Below are positions 8,384 through 18,889 of a DNA stretch of 64,000 nt, one piece after another. A program made the position numbers and the translations under genes. How positions within the stretch are numbered: position 1 is the first letter of the stretch; each line of letters begins with the position of its first letter. Source of the stretch: Paractinoplanes ovalisporus (lineage in GTDB: Bacteria > Actinomycetota > Actinomycetes > Mycobacteriales > Micromonosporaceae); the NCBI RefSeq assembly GCF_016834655.1, contig NZ_JAENHP010000022.1:1-64000 (forward strand). Reading direction: 5' to 3'. Under the pieces are notes generated by a model. It searched no databases and had not been told where the DNA came from. It saw only the letters and a list, made by a program, of their open reading frames with translations.

Positions 8384-10092
8384 CGGCCGCGCTTCCCGTC
8401 GCCGATCAACGCGGTGTGGCCCGGGCCGCCCTGGCCCTGATCCGGGCCGACCGCCGCTCGGTGGCCGTCATGACCGTGATCAACGTGCTGGCCGCGCTGG
8501 CCGGTCTGGGCGGCCCGTGGCTGCTGGGCCGCATCATCGACACCGTCGCCGGCGGGGGCGGCGCCGGCCGGGTCGACCAGCTCGCCGCGGGTGTGCTGGC
8601 CTGCGCCGTGCTGCAGACGCTGCTGGCCCGGCAGTCGCTGGCGATCGCGTACCGCTTCGGCGAACGCACCGCCGCCCGCATCCGCGAGGGTTTCCTGCGC
8701 CGCTCGCTCGGCCTGCCCGCGGCCGTGATCGAACGGGTTCCGGCCGGTGACCTGGCCGCCCGCGGCACCACCGACGTCGACGCGGTTGCCAACACGCTGC
8801 GCGACATCCTGCCCAACATCCTCATCGGCGTCGTCCAGATCATCTTCATCGTGGTCGCCGTGCTGCTGCTCAACCCGCTGCTCGGCGTCGTCGGTGTGCT
8901 CGGCCTGTCCGGCATCTGGTTCGCCACCCGGTGGTACCTGCGCGTGGCCCGCTCCGCCTACCTCAAGGAGGGCGAGGCCAACTCCCGGCTCGCCGACGAA
9001 CTGGCCGCGACCACCGCCGGCGCCCGCACCATCGAGGCGTTCGGCCTGGCCGAGCGGCGCCTCTCGGCCGGCCGCGAAGCGATCATCGAGACCCGGCGCA
9101 CGCGCCTGGCGACCCTGGGCCTGCGCAGCGTCTTCTTCCCGTCGGTCGAGATCTCATACGCCGTACCCAGCGTGCTGGTGCTGCTGCTGGGCGGCTTCCT
9201 CTACTTCGACGGCCACGTGAGCCTGGGTACGGTCGGCGCCGCGGTGCTCTACCTGCGTCAGCTGGTCGGCCCGCTCGACATGATCCTCATCTGGATCGAG
9301 TCGTTGCAGAGCAGCAGCGCCTCCTTCGCCCGCATCGAGGGCCTGGCCGCCGTGCCCGCCGGGCCACCGGTCTCGACCACCCTGCCGCAGGGCGACCGCA
9401 TCGAGATCTCCCAGGTGCGATACGCGTACGACGAGGGCCGCGACGTGCTGCACGACGTGAACCTGACCGTGCGCCCCGGCGAGCGGCTGGCCATCGTCGG
9501 GCTCTCCGGCGCCGGCAAGTCCACATTGGGCCGCCTGATCGCCGGCGTCGACCGCCCCGCGTCCGGCTCGCTGACCGTCGGCGGTGTCCCGGTCGCCGAC
9601 CTGCCGGCCGACGAGCTGCGCCGCCAGGTAGTCCTGGTCACCCAGGAGCATCACGTCTTCCGCGAGTCCCTGCGCGACAACCTGATGATCGAGGCCCCCG
9701 ACGACGACCTGCGGCGGGCCCTCAAGACGGTGGGCGCCGACTGGGCCGACGACCTCGACCGTGACCTGGGCGTGAATCCGCCCGACGGCGCCCAGGCCCA
9801 GCAGCTGGCCCTGGCCCGGGTGGTGCTGGCCGACCCCCACACGGTCATCCTCGACGAGGCCACCGCGCTGCTCGACCCCACGGCGGCCCGCACGGCCGAG
9901 CGCGCCCTGGCCGCGGTGCTCCACGAACGTACGGTGATCGCGATCGCCCACCGCTTGCAGACAGCACACGACGCCGACCGGGTGGTGGTCATGGAGGACG
10001 GCCGCATCATCGAGGTCGGCACGCACGACACTCTGGTCGCGGCCGGTGGCCCGTACGCGGCCCTGTGGCACTCCTGGCACAGCAGCGATTAG
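8380..10092 (+). CDS. ABC half-transporter, exporter fold, partner subunit with variant C-loop
   Basis: A 570-residue half-transporter. The transmembrane domain lies at ~15-310, followed by an ATPase domain with intact Walker A (VGLSGAGKSTLGRL), Q-loop (VTQEHHVF), Walker B (HTVILDEATALLD) and switch His (IAIAHRLQ). The C-loop is not LSGGQ but PDGAQAQQLALAR. Combined with the upstream subunit, one composite ATP site is complete and the other lacks both Walker A and LSGGQ. The GTG at 8380 overlaps the upstream stop. The second ABC pair at 38.9-42.4 kb shows the same asymmetry. Substrate unknown. Confidence 0.87.
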   Translation: MTAALPVADQRGVARAALALIRADRRSVAVMTVINVLAALAGLGGPWLLGRIIDTVAGGGGAGRVDQLAAGVLACAVLQTLLARQSLAIAYRFGERTAARIREGFLRRSLGLPAAVIERVPAGDLAARGTTDVDAVANTLRDILPNILIGVVQIIFIVVAVLLLNPLLGVVGVLGLSGIWFATRWYLRVARSAYLKEGEANSRLADELAATTAGARTIEAFGLAERRLSAGREAIIETRRTRLATLGLRSVFFPSVEISYAVPSVLVLLLGGFLYFDGHVSLGTVGAAVLYLRQLVGPLDMILIWIESLQSSSASFARIEGLAAVPAGPPVSTTLPQGDRIEISQVRYAYDEGRDVLHDVNLTVRPGERLAIVGLSGAGKSTLGRLIAGVDRPASGSLTVGGVPVADLPADELRRQVVLVTQEHHVFRESLRDNLMIEAPDDDLRRALKTVGADWADDLDRDLGVNPPDGAQAQQLALARVVLADPHTVILDEATALLDPTAARTAERALAAVLHERTVIAIAHRLQTAHDADRVVVMEDGRIIEVGTHDTLVAAGGPYAALWHSWHSSD

Positions 10093-10229
10093 CCGATCTT
10101 CGCGGTCCTGGTGGCCGCACGGACGGTATCGGTGACCGTCATTGGCTCCTACCTTCGGTGATTGTCCGATTACCGGCGGCCGCATCGACGGCCGTCGGTC
10201 TTGCCGGATCCTCACGAGGAGGAACCCTC

Positions 10230-11183
10230 ATGCAACGAAGGCGAATCAGCACCGTCGTGATCGGAGTCCTCGGGGCGGCGCTGATCACGGCCCCGTCGAG
10301 CGGGGTGGCCGTCGCCGCGGCCGACTCCGTCGCGGCGTGCACCTCCGTCTCGAGCGAACGTGTGCGCGGCAACCGGCCCGGCGGGTCCGACCCCAACGAC
10401 CTGACCCGCAGCGAGGCCACCCAGGCCGAGAAGCAGATGACCGCCAAGCTGAGGTCGAAGGGTCTTACCTGGAAGTCGAAGGTGCCGAGAGGCCAGATCA
10501 CCATCGACGTGCGCGTGCACGTGATCACCCGCGCCGACGGCACCGGGGGAGTGACGAAGAAGCAGATCGCCGACCAGATCGCGGTGCTCAACGCGGCCTA
10601 CGGCGGCCGGACCTCACCCTTCGACGCCCGTACGATCTTCCGCTTCACCACGAAGTCGGTCGACTACACCCGCAACGACGACTGGTTCGACTGGGCCGAC
10701 CCCGACGTCGACCCGTCCGACGACCAGGAGGCCAAGGCGGCCCTGCACCGCGGCGGCTACGACGACCTCAACATCTACATCGCCGGCTTGTCGGGCGGCC
10801 TGCTCGGCTACGCGTACTACCCCAACGAGGCCACGCTGATCCAGGACGGTGTCGTGGTCCTCAACGAGAGCCTGCCCGGCGGCGCGGCGGCCCCCTACAA
10901 CGAGGGCGACACCCTGACCCACGAGGTCGGCCACTGGCTGGGCCTCTACCACACGTTCGAGAACGGTTGCACCGCTCCCGGCGACCAGGTCTTCGACACC
11001 CCCTACCAGGCCGACGGCGACAACATCTTCGAGTGCAACGAGTCCGACGACACCTGCCCCGCCCCCGGCCGCGACCCCGTACACAACTTCATGAGCTACG
11101 GCGACGACCCGTGCCTCGACCGTTTCACCCTGGGCCAGAGCATCCGCATGGCCCTGATCTGGTTCGCCTACCGAGCCGGCTGA
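10230..11183 (+). CDS. Secreted zinc metalloprotease, M43 (pappalysin-like) family
   Basis: A 317-residue protein with a Sec signal peptide (RRR, then hydrophobic residues 8-30). A propeptide-like stretch precedes the catalytic domain. The zinc motif HEVGHWLGLYH is at residues 231-241 (three zinc His and catalytic Glu232), with the Met-turn NFMSYGDD at 286-293. Cysteines at 247, 269, 276 and 295 probably form the M43 disulfides. The ATG at 10230 follows GAGGAGGA. Extracellular; it probably degrades proteins or processes secreted precursors, target unknown. Monocistronic, with its own 137-bp upstream region. Confidence 0.9.
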   Translation: MQRRRISTVVIGVLGAALITAPSSGVAVAAADSVAACTSVSSERVRGNRPGGSDPNDLTRSEATQAEKQMTAKLRSKGLTWKSKVPRGQITIDVRVHVITRADGTGGVTKKQIADQIAVLNAAYGGRTSPFDARTIFRFTTKSVDYTRNDDWFDWADPDVDPSDDQEAKAALHRGGYDDLNIYIAGLSGGLLGYAYYPNEATLIQDGVVVLNESLPGGAAAPYNEGDTLTHEVGHWLGLYHTFENGCTAPGDQVFDTPYQADGDNIFECNESDDTCPAPGRDPVHNFMSYGDDPCLDRFTLGQSIRMALIWFAYRAG

Positions 11184-11218
11184 CCCGTGGCCGGAGCCCG
11201 CGCCCGCTGACGTGCCGG

Positions 11219-11467
11219 TCAATGGGCGAGGGCTCCGGCCAGCACCCCGGCGACGGGAATCGCGAGCAGGAGGGTGAGCACAGCCCAGCCGGCCGGGTGT
11301 CCGAAGTTGACTGTCCAGCCCAGGCCGCTGCGGCGGGGGACCAGCAGGCGGGGGTCGTCCCGGTTGACGTAGAACATGCCGGCGCGCCAGTGCTCGTCCT
11401 CCGGCACCTGGGATCTGCTTGTGTGCGGCCGGGATGCGTACGCGGTCATGCCGAGAAATCCGCCCAA
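11219..11467 (-). CDS. DUF5808-type small membrane protein, possibly N-terminally truncated
   Basis: Up to 82 residues from a TTG at 11467, or 76 from the ATG at 11449. The HWRAGMFYVNRDDPRLLVPRR segment followed by GWTVNFGHP is the DUF5808 signature, and one C-terminal helix follows (AVLTLLLAIPVAGVLAG). The same frame stays open upstream to beyond 11558, encoding a second hydrophobic stretch (AGTAIAAALCFAAGLGGF) but no ATG/GTG start. Family members usually carry an extra N-terminal membrane region, so this may be the tail of a larger gene cut by the end of the AraC gene. Function unknown. Confidence 0.6.
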   Translation of the reverse strand: MGGFLGMTAYASRPHTSRSQVPEDEHWRAGMFYVNRDDPRLLVPRRSGLGWTVNFGHPAGWAVLTLLLAIPVAGVLAGALAH

Positions 11468-11558
11468 GCCGGCGGCGAAGCAGAGTGCCGCCGCGATCGC
11501 GGTGCCGGCGCCCAGATTGCCGTCGTGCCAGATGCGGTCGGGGCCCTGTCTCCGGTCA

Positions 11559-12527
11559 TCAGGTCTGCAGGGTCTGGCTCGGGCGGCGGCCGAACGCCTC
11601 GCGGTAGTAGCCGGCGAACCGGCCCAGGTTGGCGAACCCCCAGCGATACGCGATGTCCGCGACGGTGTCCCCCCTCGCGGCGTCGGCGGCCTGCAGGTCG
11701 CGGTGCGCCCGCTGCAGCCTCACGTGACGCAGGTAAGCGGCCGGAGTGGTGTCGAGGTGACGGCGGAAACCGACCTGCAGCGTACGGGTCCCGATGCCGG
11801 CCGCGGCGGCGATCTCCTCCACGGTGAGCGGTTCGGCGGCGTGCTCGTCCACATAGGCGACCGCCCGGCGGATGACGGCGGGCGCTATCCGGCCGGGTTC
11901 CGCGATGTAGTCGACCGTCATGGCGGTGTTCGGGAACACGGTCACCGCCGTCGTCGTCACCACGTCGAGGGCGGTTCTGAGCAACAGCTGATGGATCTCC
12001 GGGCCGGCCATCAACTGGTTGAGATAGGTGGCGGTGGCCTCCCAGCGGCGGGCCGCGGCGGGCGACACCGGGTTCATCGCGTCGAACCGGAAATCGGCCG
12101 GGTCGAGGCCGAACCGCTCGGAGACCCGCCGCACCTCGCCGACCGGAAACTGAATGGCGATCTGGGTCGACCGGTCCAGCGAGATCTCGAGCGGAAGACC
12201 GACCGGATACAGAAGTGCGCTGCCCGCTTTCGCGCCGGCCTGCTGCCGACCGGCGGTCACCTCGGCCCTGCCGTCGACCACGGTCAGAATGTGGATCGCG
12301 TCGAACGGCTGGGTGTGAAAGGTCATGCCGGCCCGCCATTGCGGCGAATCGACGATGAGCGGGCCCGCGGTGGCCATGCGAGACCGGAAGAGAAAGTCGG
12401 GCTCCGTGCTGCCCGCCTGGGTGTGGTGATCGACGTAGCGCCGCCGGAGCAGATCTTCCGACTCGCCGAAGTCGTAGGTCTCCATGCTGGTGCGCAAAAT
12501 CGGAACAGAACCCGGCTCCGCGGACAT
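11559..12527 (-). CDS. AraC family transcriptional regulator
   Basis: A 322-residue regulator. Residues ~20-200 form an AraC-binding-like/cupin sensor domain (DAIHILTVVDGRAEV). The C-terminal ~100 residues hold the two AraC helix-turn-helix motifs (LTVEEIAAAAGIGTRTLQVGF and TVADIAYRWGFANLGRFAGYY) ending FGRRPSQTL. This resembles the AraC group controlling aromatic or small-molecule catabolism. The only close gene on its strand is the DUF5808 remnant downstream. The ATG at 12527 is the first family-consistent start. Confidence 0.88.
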   Translation of the reverse strand: MSAEPGSVPILRTSMETYDFGESEDLLRRRYVDHHTQAGSTEPDFLFRSRMATAGPLIVDSPQWRAGMTFHTQPFDAIHILTVVDGRAEVTAGRQQAGAKAGSALLYPVGLPLEISLDRSTQIAIQFPVGEVRRVSERFGLDPADFRFDAMNPVSPAAARRWEATATYLNQLMAGPEIHQLLLRTALDVVTTTAVTVFPNTAMTVDYIAEPGRIAPAVIRRAVAYVDEHAAEPLTVEEIAAAAGIGTRTLQVGFRRHLDTTPAAYLRHVRLQRAHRDLQAADAARGDTVADIAYRWGFANLGRFAGYYREAFGRRPSQTLQT

Positions 12528-12636
12528 GGCGACCCCTCCTCCGCGGAGAATAGGCCGCCCTCGCCGTGATCAGAATGACCCACCTGGACGATTCCGGGGC
12601 ACGCTCCCACGCCCTCCCGCGTCGCCGTCCGGGTGC

Positions 12637-14460
12637 TCAACGGGGCACGATGATGACCTTCTTACGGACCGGATCGCCACTGGATCTGTAGGCGATGGTC
12701 ACGCCGCGCAGACTCGAAGGCCCATCCGGCCCGGGGCACGGTGCCCGCGGGAACTCCACGTCCACCGGCGCGTCGCCTTCGGAATCCCAGATCTTCAGTT
12801 CCTGGCCCGAGAACACGACCGCCTTCTGGCCGCCCAGGTCGATCACCTTCTGCCGGCCGCGTTCCCGGCCCAGATAGATGAGGCGCAGCCCGTGTGAGTC
12901 CGGCCCGTCCGGCGCGAGCATCAGAAGATACTCATTCGGATCCACCTGGATGGCGGCCAGCGTCGCCGCCGCGACCGCGAGATATTGGTCAAAGGCCTCA
13001 TTCGCCGGTGGGTACAGGCTGGTTCCGCCCGATCCGGTGCCCATGAGGTGATGCCAGGCGTGAATAATGATCTTGGATGCGAGCCGGCGGGTGGTGCGGG
13101 GATCGTTGGCCGCAGCGGCGTCGGTCAGGCCCGCCATGATGGCCTCGTGCAGGTCGGCGGTGAGGACTTCCCGGTTGTCCCGCAACGCATCGCGGAGAAG
13201 CGCCCTGGTCAGGTCGTGCATGCGGACTCCGTCGTCCGTCATGTCGATCAGGAACAGATCGCGGAGATGCTCGAGTGCTTCCTGGGTGGCGGCCCGCGCG
13301 ACCTGCGGCCCGGGTGTTCCGTTCGGTCCCGGCTTCCGGAACGCCTGGAACAGGAACCTCACCTTGAGCGGTCCGCTCCCGGCATACGCGATCATCCCGA
13401 GGAGCAGCGCCTTTCGCGGATGCCGCGCTCGAAGGTCGTGATAGGTCTCGCGGTAGATCTGCGCCAGACCGGGCCGCTCCCGGTCATCGAAACCGTCCAG
13501 CAGCAGCGGGGCGTGTCTCTGAAGATCACTGACAAGGCCGTCGACATCCGACGATTCCCTCTGCTTGAGGCGTCCGCAGATCGCTGTGACGGCGAGTGGA
13601 TGATTGCCGACGGCGCCGGCCAGGGCGGCTCGCTGGTCCGCCGTCAGGTCATCACCGAGAAGGTGTTCGGCCAGCTCGATCGCCTCGGTGGTGCTCATCG
13701 CGCCCACCTCGATCACCGCTTCGGGTGGCAGCAGCCGATGCCGGATCCGCGTCGTCACGACGACCGTGCCCTCCCAGTCGGGTGGGATCAGGCGCTCGAG
13801 GTCTTCCGCTCGCCGGACGTCATCGAGTATCAGTGATCGGCTCGTTCTGAGATACCGGTGGAATGCCAGTTCCAGCTGCGGGACGGTATACGTCGCCGAC
13901 CGCGCATGGTGGCTCAGGATCTCTCGCATCCCCCGCTCGATGTCGCTCTCTGAGGTGCACAGGATCACAGGGGCGTCCGCGCCGGCCAGCGACGTCGCCA
14001 ACGTCGTCTTCCCGGTGCCGGCCGAGCCGACCAGGGCCACGAGCGGGGAGCCCGACTGCACGAGCTTCCGGTAGTTCCCGGACAGCTCCGGCCGGTCGAC
14101 AAACGGGTGTTTCTGCTTGACGATCAGGGCTTTCCGGCGAGGCTTCGCGCTCGACCGGCGAACGCGGGCGGTGGCCATCTCGTGAAAGAGGGCGTCCGCA
14201 CGCTGTACCTCCTCGGAGCCTCCACCGAGCGCCCGGGTCAGATCCTCGACCTGTCTCCTGCTCGCCGGCCGGACGCGGCCCGACAGGATGCGGGAGACCT
14301 GCTCGTCGCTCAGATGGACAGCGGCGCCGATTTTCAGGAACGACAGCCGTTCTCCGGCCGGCCTGGACTCACGGAGGTCATCGAGCAGCTCCAGCAGCTC
14401 CCGATGCGGACCACCGGCGGGCCAGGCTCCACGTGGAGTCTCTTGAGGCTTACGGGGCAC
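12637..14460 (-). CDS. HTH-STAND (NB-ARC-like) NTPase
   Basis: About 607 residues from the GTG at 14460, preceded by GGGAGG. An in-frame ATG at 14514 is the alternative. The N-terminus has a helix-turn-helix (FLKIGAAVHLSDEQVSRILSG). Near residue 140 comes Walker A LVGSAGTGKTTLATS, then Walker B SLILDDV and the sensor-like VVVTTRIRHRLLPPEA, the order seen in NB-ARC/STAND switches. Winged-helix-like regions follow (HDLTRALLRDAL). The usual TPR or WD repeat sensor is missing; a ~100-residue beta-rich tail with IYLGRERGRQKVI and VVFSGQELKIWDS takes its place. Such proteins act as regulators or defence switches. Role here unknown. Confidence 0.75.
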   Translation of the reverse strand: MPRKPQETPRGAWPAGGPHRELLELLDDLRESRPAGERLSFLKIGAAVHLSDEQVSRILSGRVRPASRRQVEDLTRALGGGSEEVQRADALFHEMATARVRRSSAKPRRKALIVKQKHPFVDRPELSGNYRKLVQSGSPLVALVGSAGTGKTTLATSLAGADAPVILCTSESDIERGMREILSHHARSATYTVPQLELAFHRYLRTSRSLILDDVRRAEDLERLIPPDWEGTVVVTTRIRHRLLPPEAVIEVGAMSTTEAIELAEHLLGDDLTADQRAALAGAVGNHPLAVTAICGRLKQRESSDVDGLVSDLQRHAPLLLDGFDDRERPGLAQIYRETYHDLRARHPRKALLLGMIAYAGSGPLKVRFLFQAFRKPGPNGTPGPQVARAATQEALEHLRDLFLIDMTDDGVRMHDLTRALLRDALRDNREVLTADLHEAIMAGLTDAAAANDPRTTRRLASKIIIHAWHHLMGTGSGGTSLYPPANEAFDQYLAVAAATLAAIQVDPNEYLLMLAPDGPDSHGLRLIYLGRERGRQKVIDLGGQKAVVFSGQELKIWDSEGDAPVDVEFPRAPCPGPDGPSSLRGVTIAYRSSGDPVRKKVIIVPR

Positions 14461-14683
14461 CCGGCCTCCCGTCAGGTCGTTCGGGCGGCCATCGTAACGA
14501 ATCGAAAGCCACATCCAATGCCACGACCGGGCGCCCGCGTCGCTTCGTTTCAGCAGGTCAGAGCACGCCGGGCAGCGTGCTGGGACGAGGTGGCATTCGT
14601 GTGGCCATCAGCTGCCCGTTCACTCCGCAGTGTCGGTCGCGACAGCGGCTTCGGCCGGCGAACGGCAGCACAGAGGAGTGACG

Positions 14684-14800
14684 ATGGCGCACTGGCTGGA
14701 ATGGGCCTCGATGATTGTCGAGGTGCTGCATCTGGGGGTGGCGGCGACAACCCTGGCCCTGGTTGTCCGATCCGATCGCGGCTCGGGTCCCGGCGCGTGA
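14684..14800 (+). CDS. Small single-pass membrane protein (38 aa)
   Basis: A short ORF with a good RBS (AGAGGAG, 7 bp before the ATG) reading MAHWLEWASMIVEVLHLGVA, then ATTLALVVRSDRGSGPGA. One hydrophobic helix spans residues ~9-28 and the tail is short and positively charged. It lies alone between the divergent STAND NTPase gene and the double hairpin after argG. No family recognised. The case rests on the RBS and membrane-helix composition. Confidence 0.4.
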   Translation: MAHWLEWASMIVEVLHLGVAATTLALVVRSDRGSGPGA

Positions 14801-14807
14801 TCGCCGC

Positions 14808-14894
14808 GCCGGGCGGCTGTCCGGCCGCCCGGCACTGAGCCTTCCGGCCGGCCACGCCGGGGCCGGCAGCCGGCGGCCTGATCGGGCCGCCGGC
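14808..14894. terminator. Tandem perfect hairpins between the small ORF and argG
   Basis: Two perfect 10-bp stems with 6-base loops: GCCGGGCGGC (14808-14817) with GCCGCCCGGC (14824-14833), and GCCGGCGGCC (14869-14878) with GGCCGCCGGC (14885-14894). They sit just after the leftward argG stop and the rightward small ORF stop, so they can terminate from both sides. Confidence 0.7.
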
Positions 14895-14906
14895 TGGTGC
14901 TGGGGT

Positions 14907-16354
<1,448 letters not shown>

Positions 16355-16454
16355 AGCCGCCACCCTCTTCCGTGTCCGACCTGACCTCCCGCGCTGCGGC
16401 GCCGGCGCAGCGTGCAAGCAGCACCGCGAGCTTGTCCGCAACCGGAAGGCGGGC

Positions 16455-17024
16455 TCAGTGCGAGCGGAACACCCCGTCCAGGGCCAGGTCGATCGTGCGG
16501 TCGGCGGCGGCCTGGGGCTGGGCCGCGCCGTCGAGTGTGCCCTCCAGGACGCCCTCGACCATCGTGAAGATCAGCACCAGGTCGCCGGGCTCGAGGTCGC
16601 GGCGTACGTAGCCGTGTTCCTGGGCCCGGCGCAGCGGTTCGGCCAGCAGGGCGACGATCCGGCGCAGGAACCGGCCCTGGACGGCGGGTTCGAGCCGGCG
16701 CGCCAGCCGTACGAGGGGACGCATGGTGACCTGGGAACGCAGCACGGCGTCGAGGATCGATCGGAACGCGGCCGGCTGCTGGCTGGTGGCGGCGACACAG
16801 GCCGCGAGACGGTCGACCTGAAGGCCGATGACCGCGGCCGTCAGGGCGTACCGGTCGGGAAAGTGCCGGTAGAGCGTCGCCTGGCCGACCCCCGCCCGGC
16901 GGGCGATCTCGGGCATGCCCACCGCGGAGCGTTCGCTGGTCATCAGATCGCAGGCGGCGCGCACGATGGCGTCCCGGTTGCGTTGCGCGTCGCGTCGCCG
17001 TGGCGCCTGAACCCCGTACAGCAT
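16455..17024 (-). CDS. TetR family transcriptional regulator
   Basis: A 189-residue repressor-type regulator. The N-terminal helix-turn-helix GMPEIARRAGVGQATLYRHF (residues ~36-55) is followed by DRYALTAAVI, typical of TetR proteins. The C-terminal ligand domain is not assignable. The divergent neighbour is the secreted hydrolase at 17250, and an 18-bp palindrome lies between them at 17076-17093, 52 bp from this start. Autoregulation and control of the hydrolase are inferred. Confidence 0.9.
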   Translation of the reverse strand: MLYGVQAPRRRDAQRNRDAIVRAACDLMTSERSAVGMPEIARRAGVGQATLYRHFPDRYALTAAVIGLQVDRLAACVAATSQQPAAFRSILDAVLRSQVTMRPLVRLARRLEPAVQGRFLRRIVALLAEPLRRAQEHGYVRRDLEPGDLVLIFTMVEGVLEGTLDGAAQPQAAADRTIDLALDGVFRSH

Positions 17025-17075
17025 CGGGCTGCCTCCGCTCGTCCGCCGCTCGTCCGCCAGCCTCGAAGTGACCTA

Positions 17076-17093
17076 CGTTACTGGCTAGTAACG
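17076..17093. promoter_or_regulatory. Candidate TetR operator
   Basis: CGTTACT-GGCT-AGTAACG is a perfect 7-bp inverted repeat with a 4-bp centre. It lies in the divergent region between the TetR gene (start 17024) and the hydrolase gene (start 17250). Confidence 0.6.
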
Positions 17094-17249
17094 ATAATGT
17101 CATGAAGTTCAATTTCTCGGAACCGGCCCATACGCTGCCGAAACTGGAGCGCTCCAGCCCCTCCCACCGACGAACCGCCCATCCGGGTGGGCGTGCCACC
17201 GCGTCCCCCGTACGGGCTCGTCGACCTTGCTCTGCACTGAGGAGAGCGC

Positions 17250-18839
17250 ATGGAGCTCCGTCGGAAGATCATGCTCAGCGTCGCCCTGGCCACCGGACTC
17301 GTCCTCTCCGGTGCCGGCCCCGCCCCCGTCTCGGCCGCCCCCGCGCCGGGCTCGGCCACCCCCGCGGTCGCGCGTTTTCAAGCCGTCGCCACCACCGGCT
17401 ACAAGTTCGTCGACATTCCCGGCTCGGGGGTGACCCTCAAGGCCAACGTGATCGCCCCGGCCGCCGCCGGCCGCTACCCGGCGGTGATCTTCCCGGCGAG
17501 CTGGGGGCTCAACGACCTCGAATACCTCGCCCAGGCCAGGAAGTTCGCCGAGGGCGGGTACGTCGTCGTCTCGTACACGCCCCGCGGCTGGTGGGCCTCC
17601 GGCGGGGAGATCGACACGGCCGGCCCGAAGGACATGGCCGATCTCTCCAAGGTCGTCGACTGGACGCTGGCGAACACGGCCGCCGACCCCGCTCGCCTCG
17701 GCGCGGCCGGGATCTCGTACGGGGCGGGAATCAGCCTGCTCGGCGCGGCTTTCGACAAACGTCTGCGCGTCGTGGCGATGATGAGTGGCTGGACCGACCT
17801 GGTGTATTCGCTGTACAGCGACTCCACCCGCCACCGTCAGTCGGCCGGGCTGCTGGAACTGGCGGCCGGCCTGCTCGGCAACCCCGGGCCGGAGCTGAGC
17901 GGCAAACTCGCCGACTTCAAGGCCAACCGCAACGTCGGCGAGGTGATGGCGTGGGCGCGCGTCCGTTCGGCGTCGACCTACCTGTCGCAGCTCAACACGA
18001 ACGCCCCGGCCGTGCTGATCGCCAACGCCTGGGGCGACTCGTTCTTCCCACCCAACCAGTTGGTTGATTTTTATCGGCAGCTGACCGGCCCGAAGCGTCT
18101 CGAACTGCGGCCCGGCGACCACGCGATCGCGGAGCTGGGCGGCATCTTCGGTTTCCAGAACGACGTCTGGGCTTCCGTACGGGCATGGTTCGATCAGCAC
18201 CTGACCGGCGCGAGCGGTTCCGGGCAGCCGGTGCTGGTGCGCCCCGAGAACGCGTCGGTGGAGTCGTACGCCGACTGGTCGGCCCTGAGCACGTCGACCA
18301 CACGCTACGGCCTGGGCCGCATCCGCACCCTCGACGGCACCGGCCTGCTGGGCGGCGCCCCCACCACGGGCTGGACGAAGGCGCTGCCGACCGACAAGGA
18401 CACCACCGCGAACGGCGGGGTCGTGCTGCTGACCAACGGCATCTCGGCCTTCACCAACACCCGCCCGTCGGTCTGGCTCCCCACGGTCGATCGTTCCCGG
18501 GCCGGCGTCTGGGCGTCGTCCCGCCCCGGCAGCACGCTCAAGATCCGAGGCATCCCGCGCGCCCACCTGAAGGTGTCCCAGTCCGAGGGGTCGGCGGTGG
18601 TCTACCTGTATGACCTGGACGCCCTCGGAACGGCCCGCCTGATCACGCACTCTCCGGTCGCGTGGTCGGGGACGACCGAGGTCGACCTGGCCTTGTCGGC
18701 GGCCGCCTATGACGTGCCCGCGGGCCACTCGCTGACGCTGGTCGTGGACACTGTGGATCCGCTCTACTACGACGCCAACGAGCCCAACCGGCAGATCACC
18801 ATCACCGGCGGCTCCTACCTGGACGTGCCGACCCGCTGA
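17250..18839 (+). CDS. Secreted alpha/beta hydrolase, CocE/X-Pro dipeptidyl-peptidase-like
   Basis: A 529-residue protein with a signal peptide (RRK then a hydrophobic run, AxA-type cleavage near residue 30). The alpha/beta-hydrolase core carries the nucleophile elbow GISYG (Ser156). An Asp in NAWGDSFFPPNQ and a His in PGDHAIAE complete a likely triad. The C-terminal ~200 residues form a jelly-roll like the PepX/CocE C-terminal domain (YLYDLDALGTARLIT). It may hydrolyse peptides or esters outside the cell; the exact substrate is open. The ATG at 17250 follows GAGGAG. Probably controlled by the divergent TetR. Confidence 0.85.
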   Translation: MELRRKIMLSVALATGLVLSGAGPAPVSAAPAPGSATPAVARFQAVATTGYKFVDIPGSGVTLKANVIAPAAAGRYPAVIFPASWGLNDLEYLAQARKFAEGGYVVVSYTPRGWWASGGEIDTAGPKDMADLSKVVDWTLANTAADPARLGAAGISYGAGISLLGAAFDKRLRVVAMMSGWTDLVYSLYSDSTRHRQSAGLLELAAGLLGNPGPELSGKLADFKANRNVGEVMAWARVRSASTYLSQLNTNAPAVLIANAWGDSFFPPNQLVDFYRQLTGPKRLELRPGDHAIAELGGIFGFQNDVWASVRAWFDQHLTGASGSGQPVLVRPENASVESYADWSALSTSTTRYGLGRIRTLDGTGLLGGAPTTGWTKALPTDKDTTANGGVVLLTNGISAFTNTRPSVWLPTVDRSRAGVWASSRPGSTLKIRGIPRAHLKVSQSEGSAVVYLYDLDALGTARLITHSPVAWSGTTEVDLALSAAAYDVPAGHSLTLVVDTVDPLYYDANEPNRQITITGGSYLDVPTR

Positions 18840-18857
18840 TTTCCCGTACGCCCATAG

Positions 18858-18889
18858 GGCCGCCCCGCCCACCCAGGGCGCGGGCGGCC
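18858..18889 (+). terminator. GC-rich hairpin after the secreted hydrolase
   Basis: GGCCGCCCCGCCC (18858-18870) and GGGCGCGGGCGGCC (18876-18889) pair with one bulge around a 5-base loop, 19 bp after the hydrolase stop. Confidence 0.6.
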
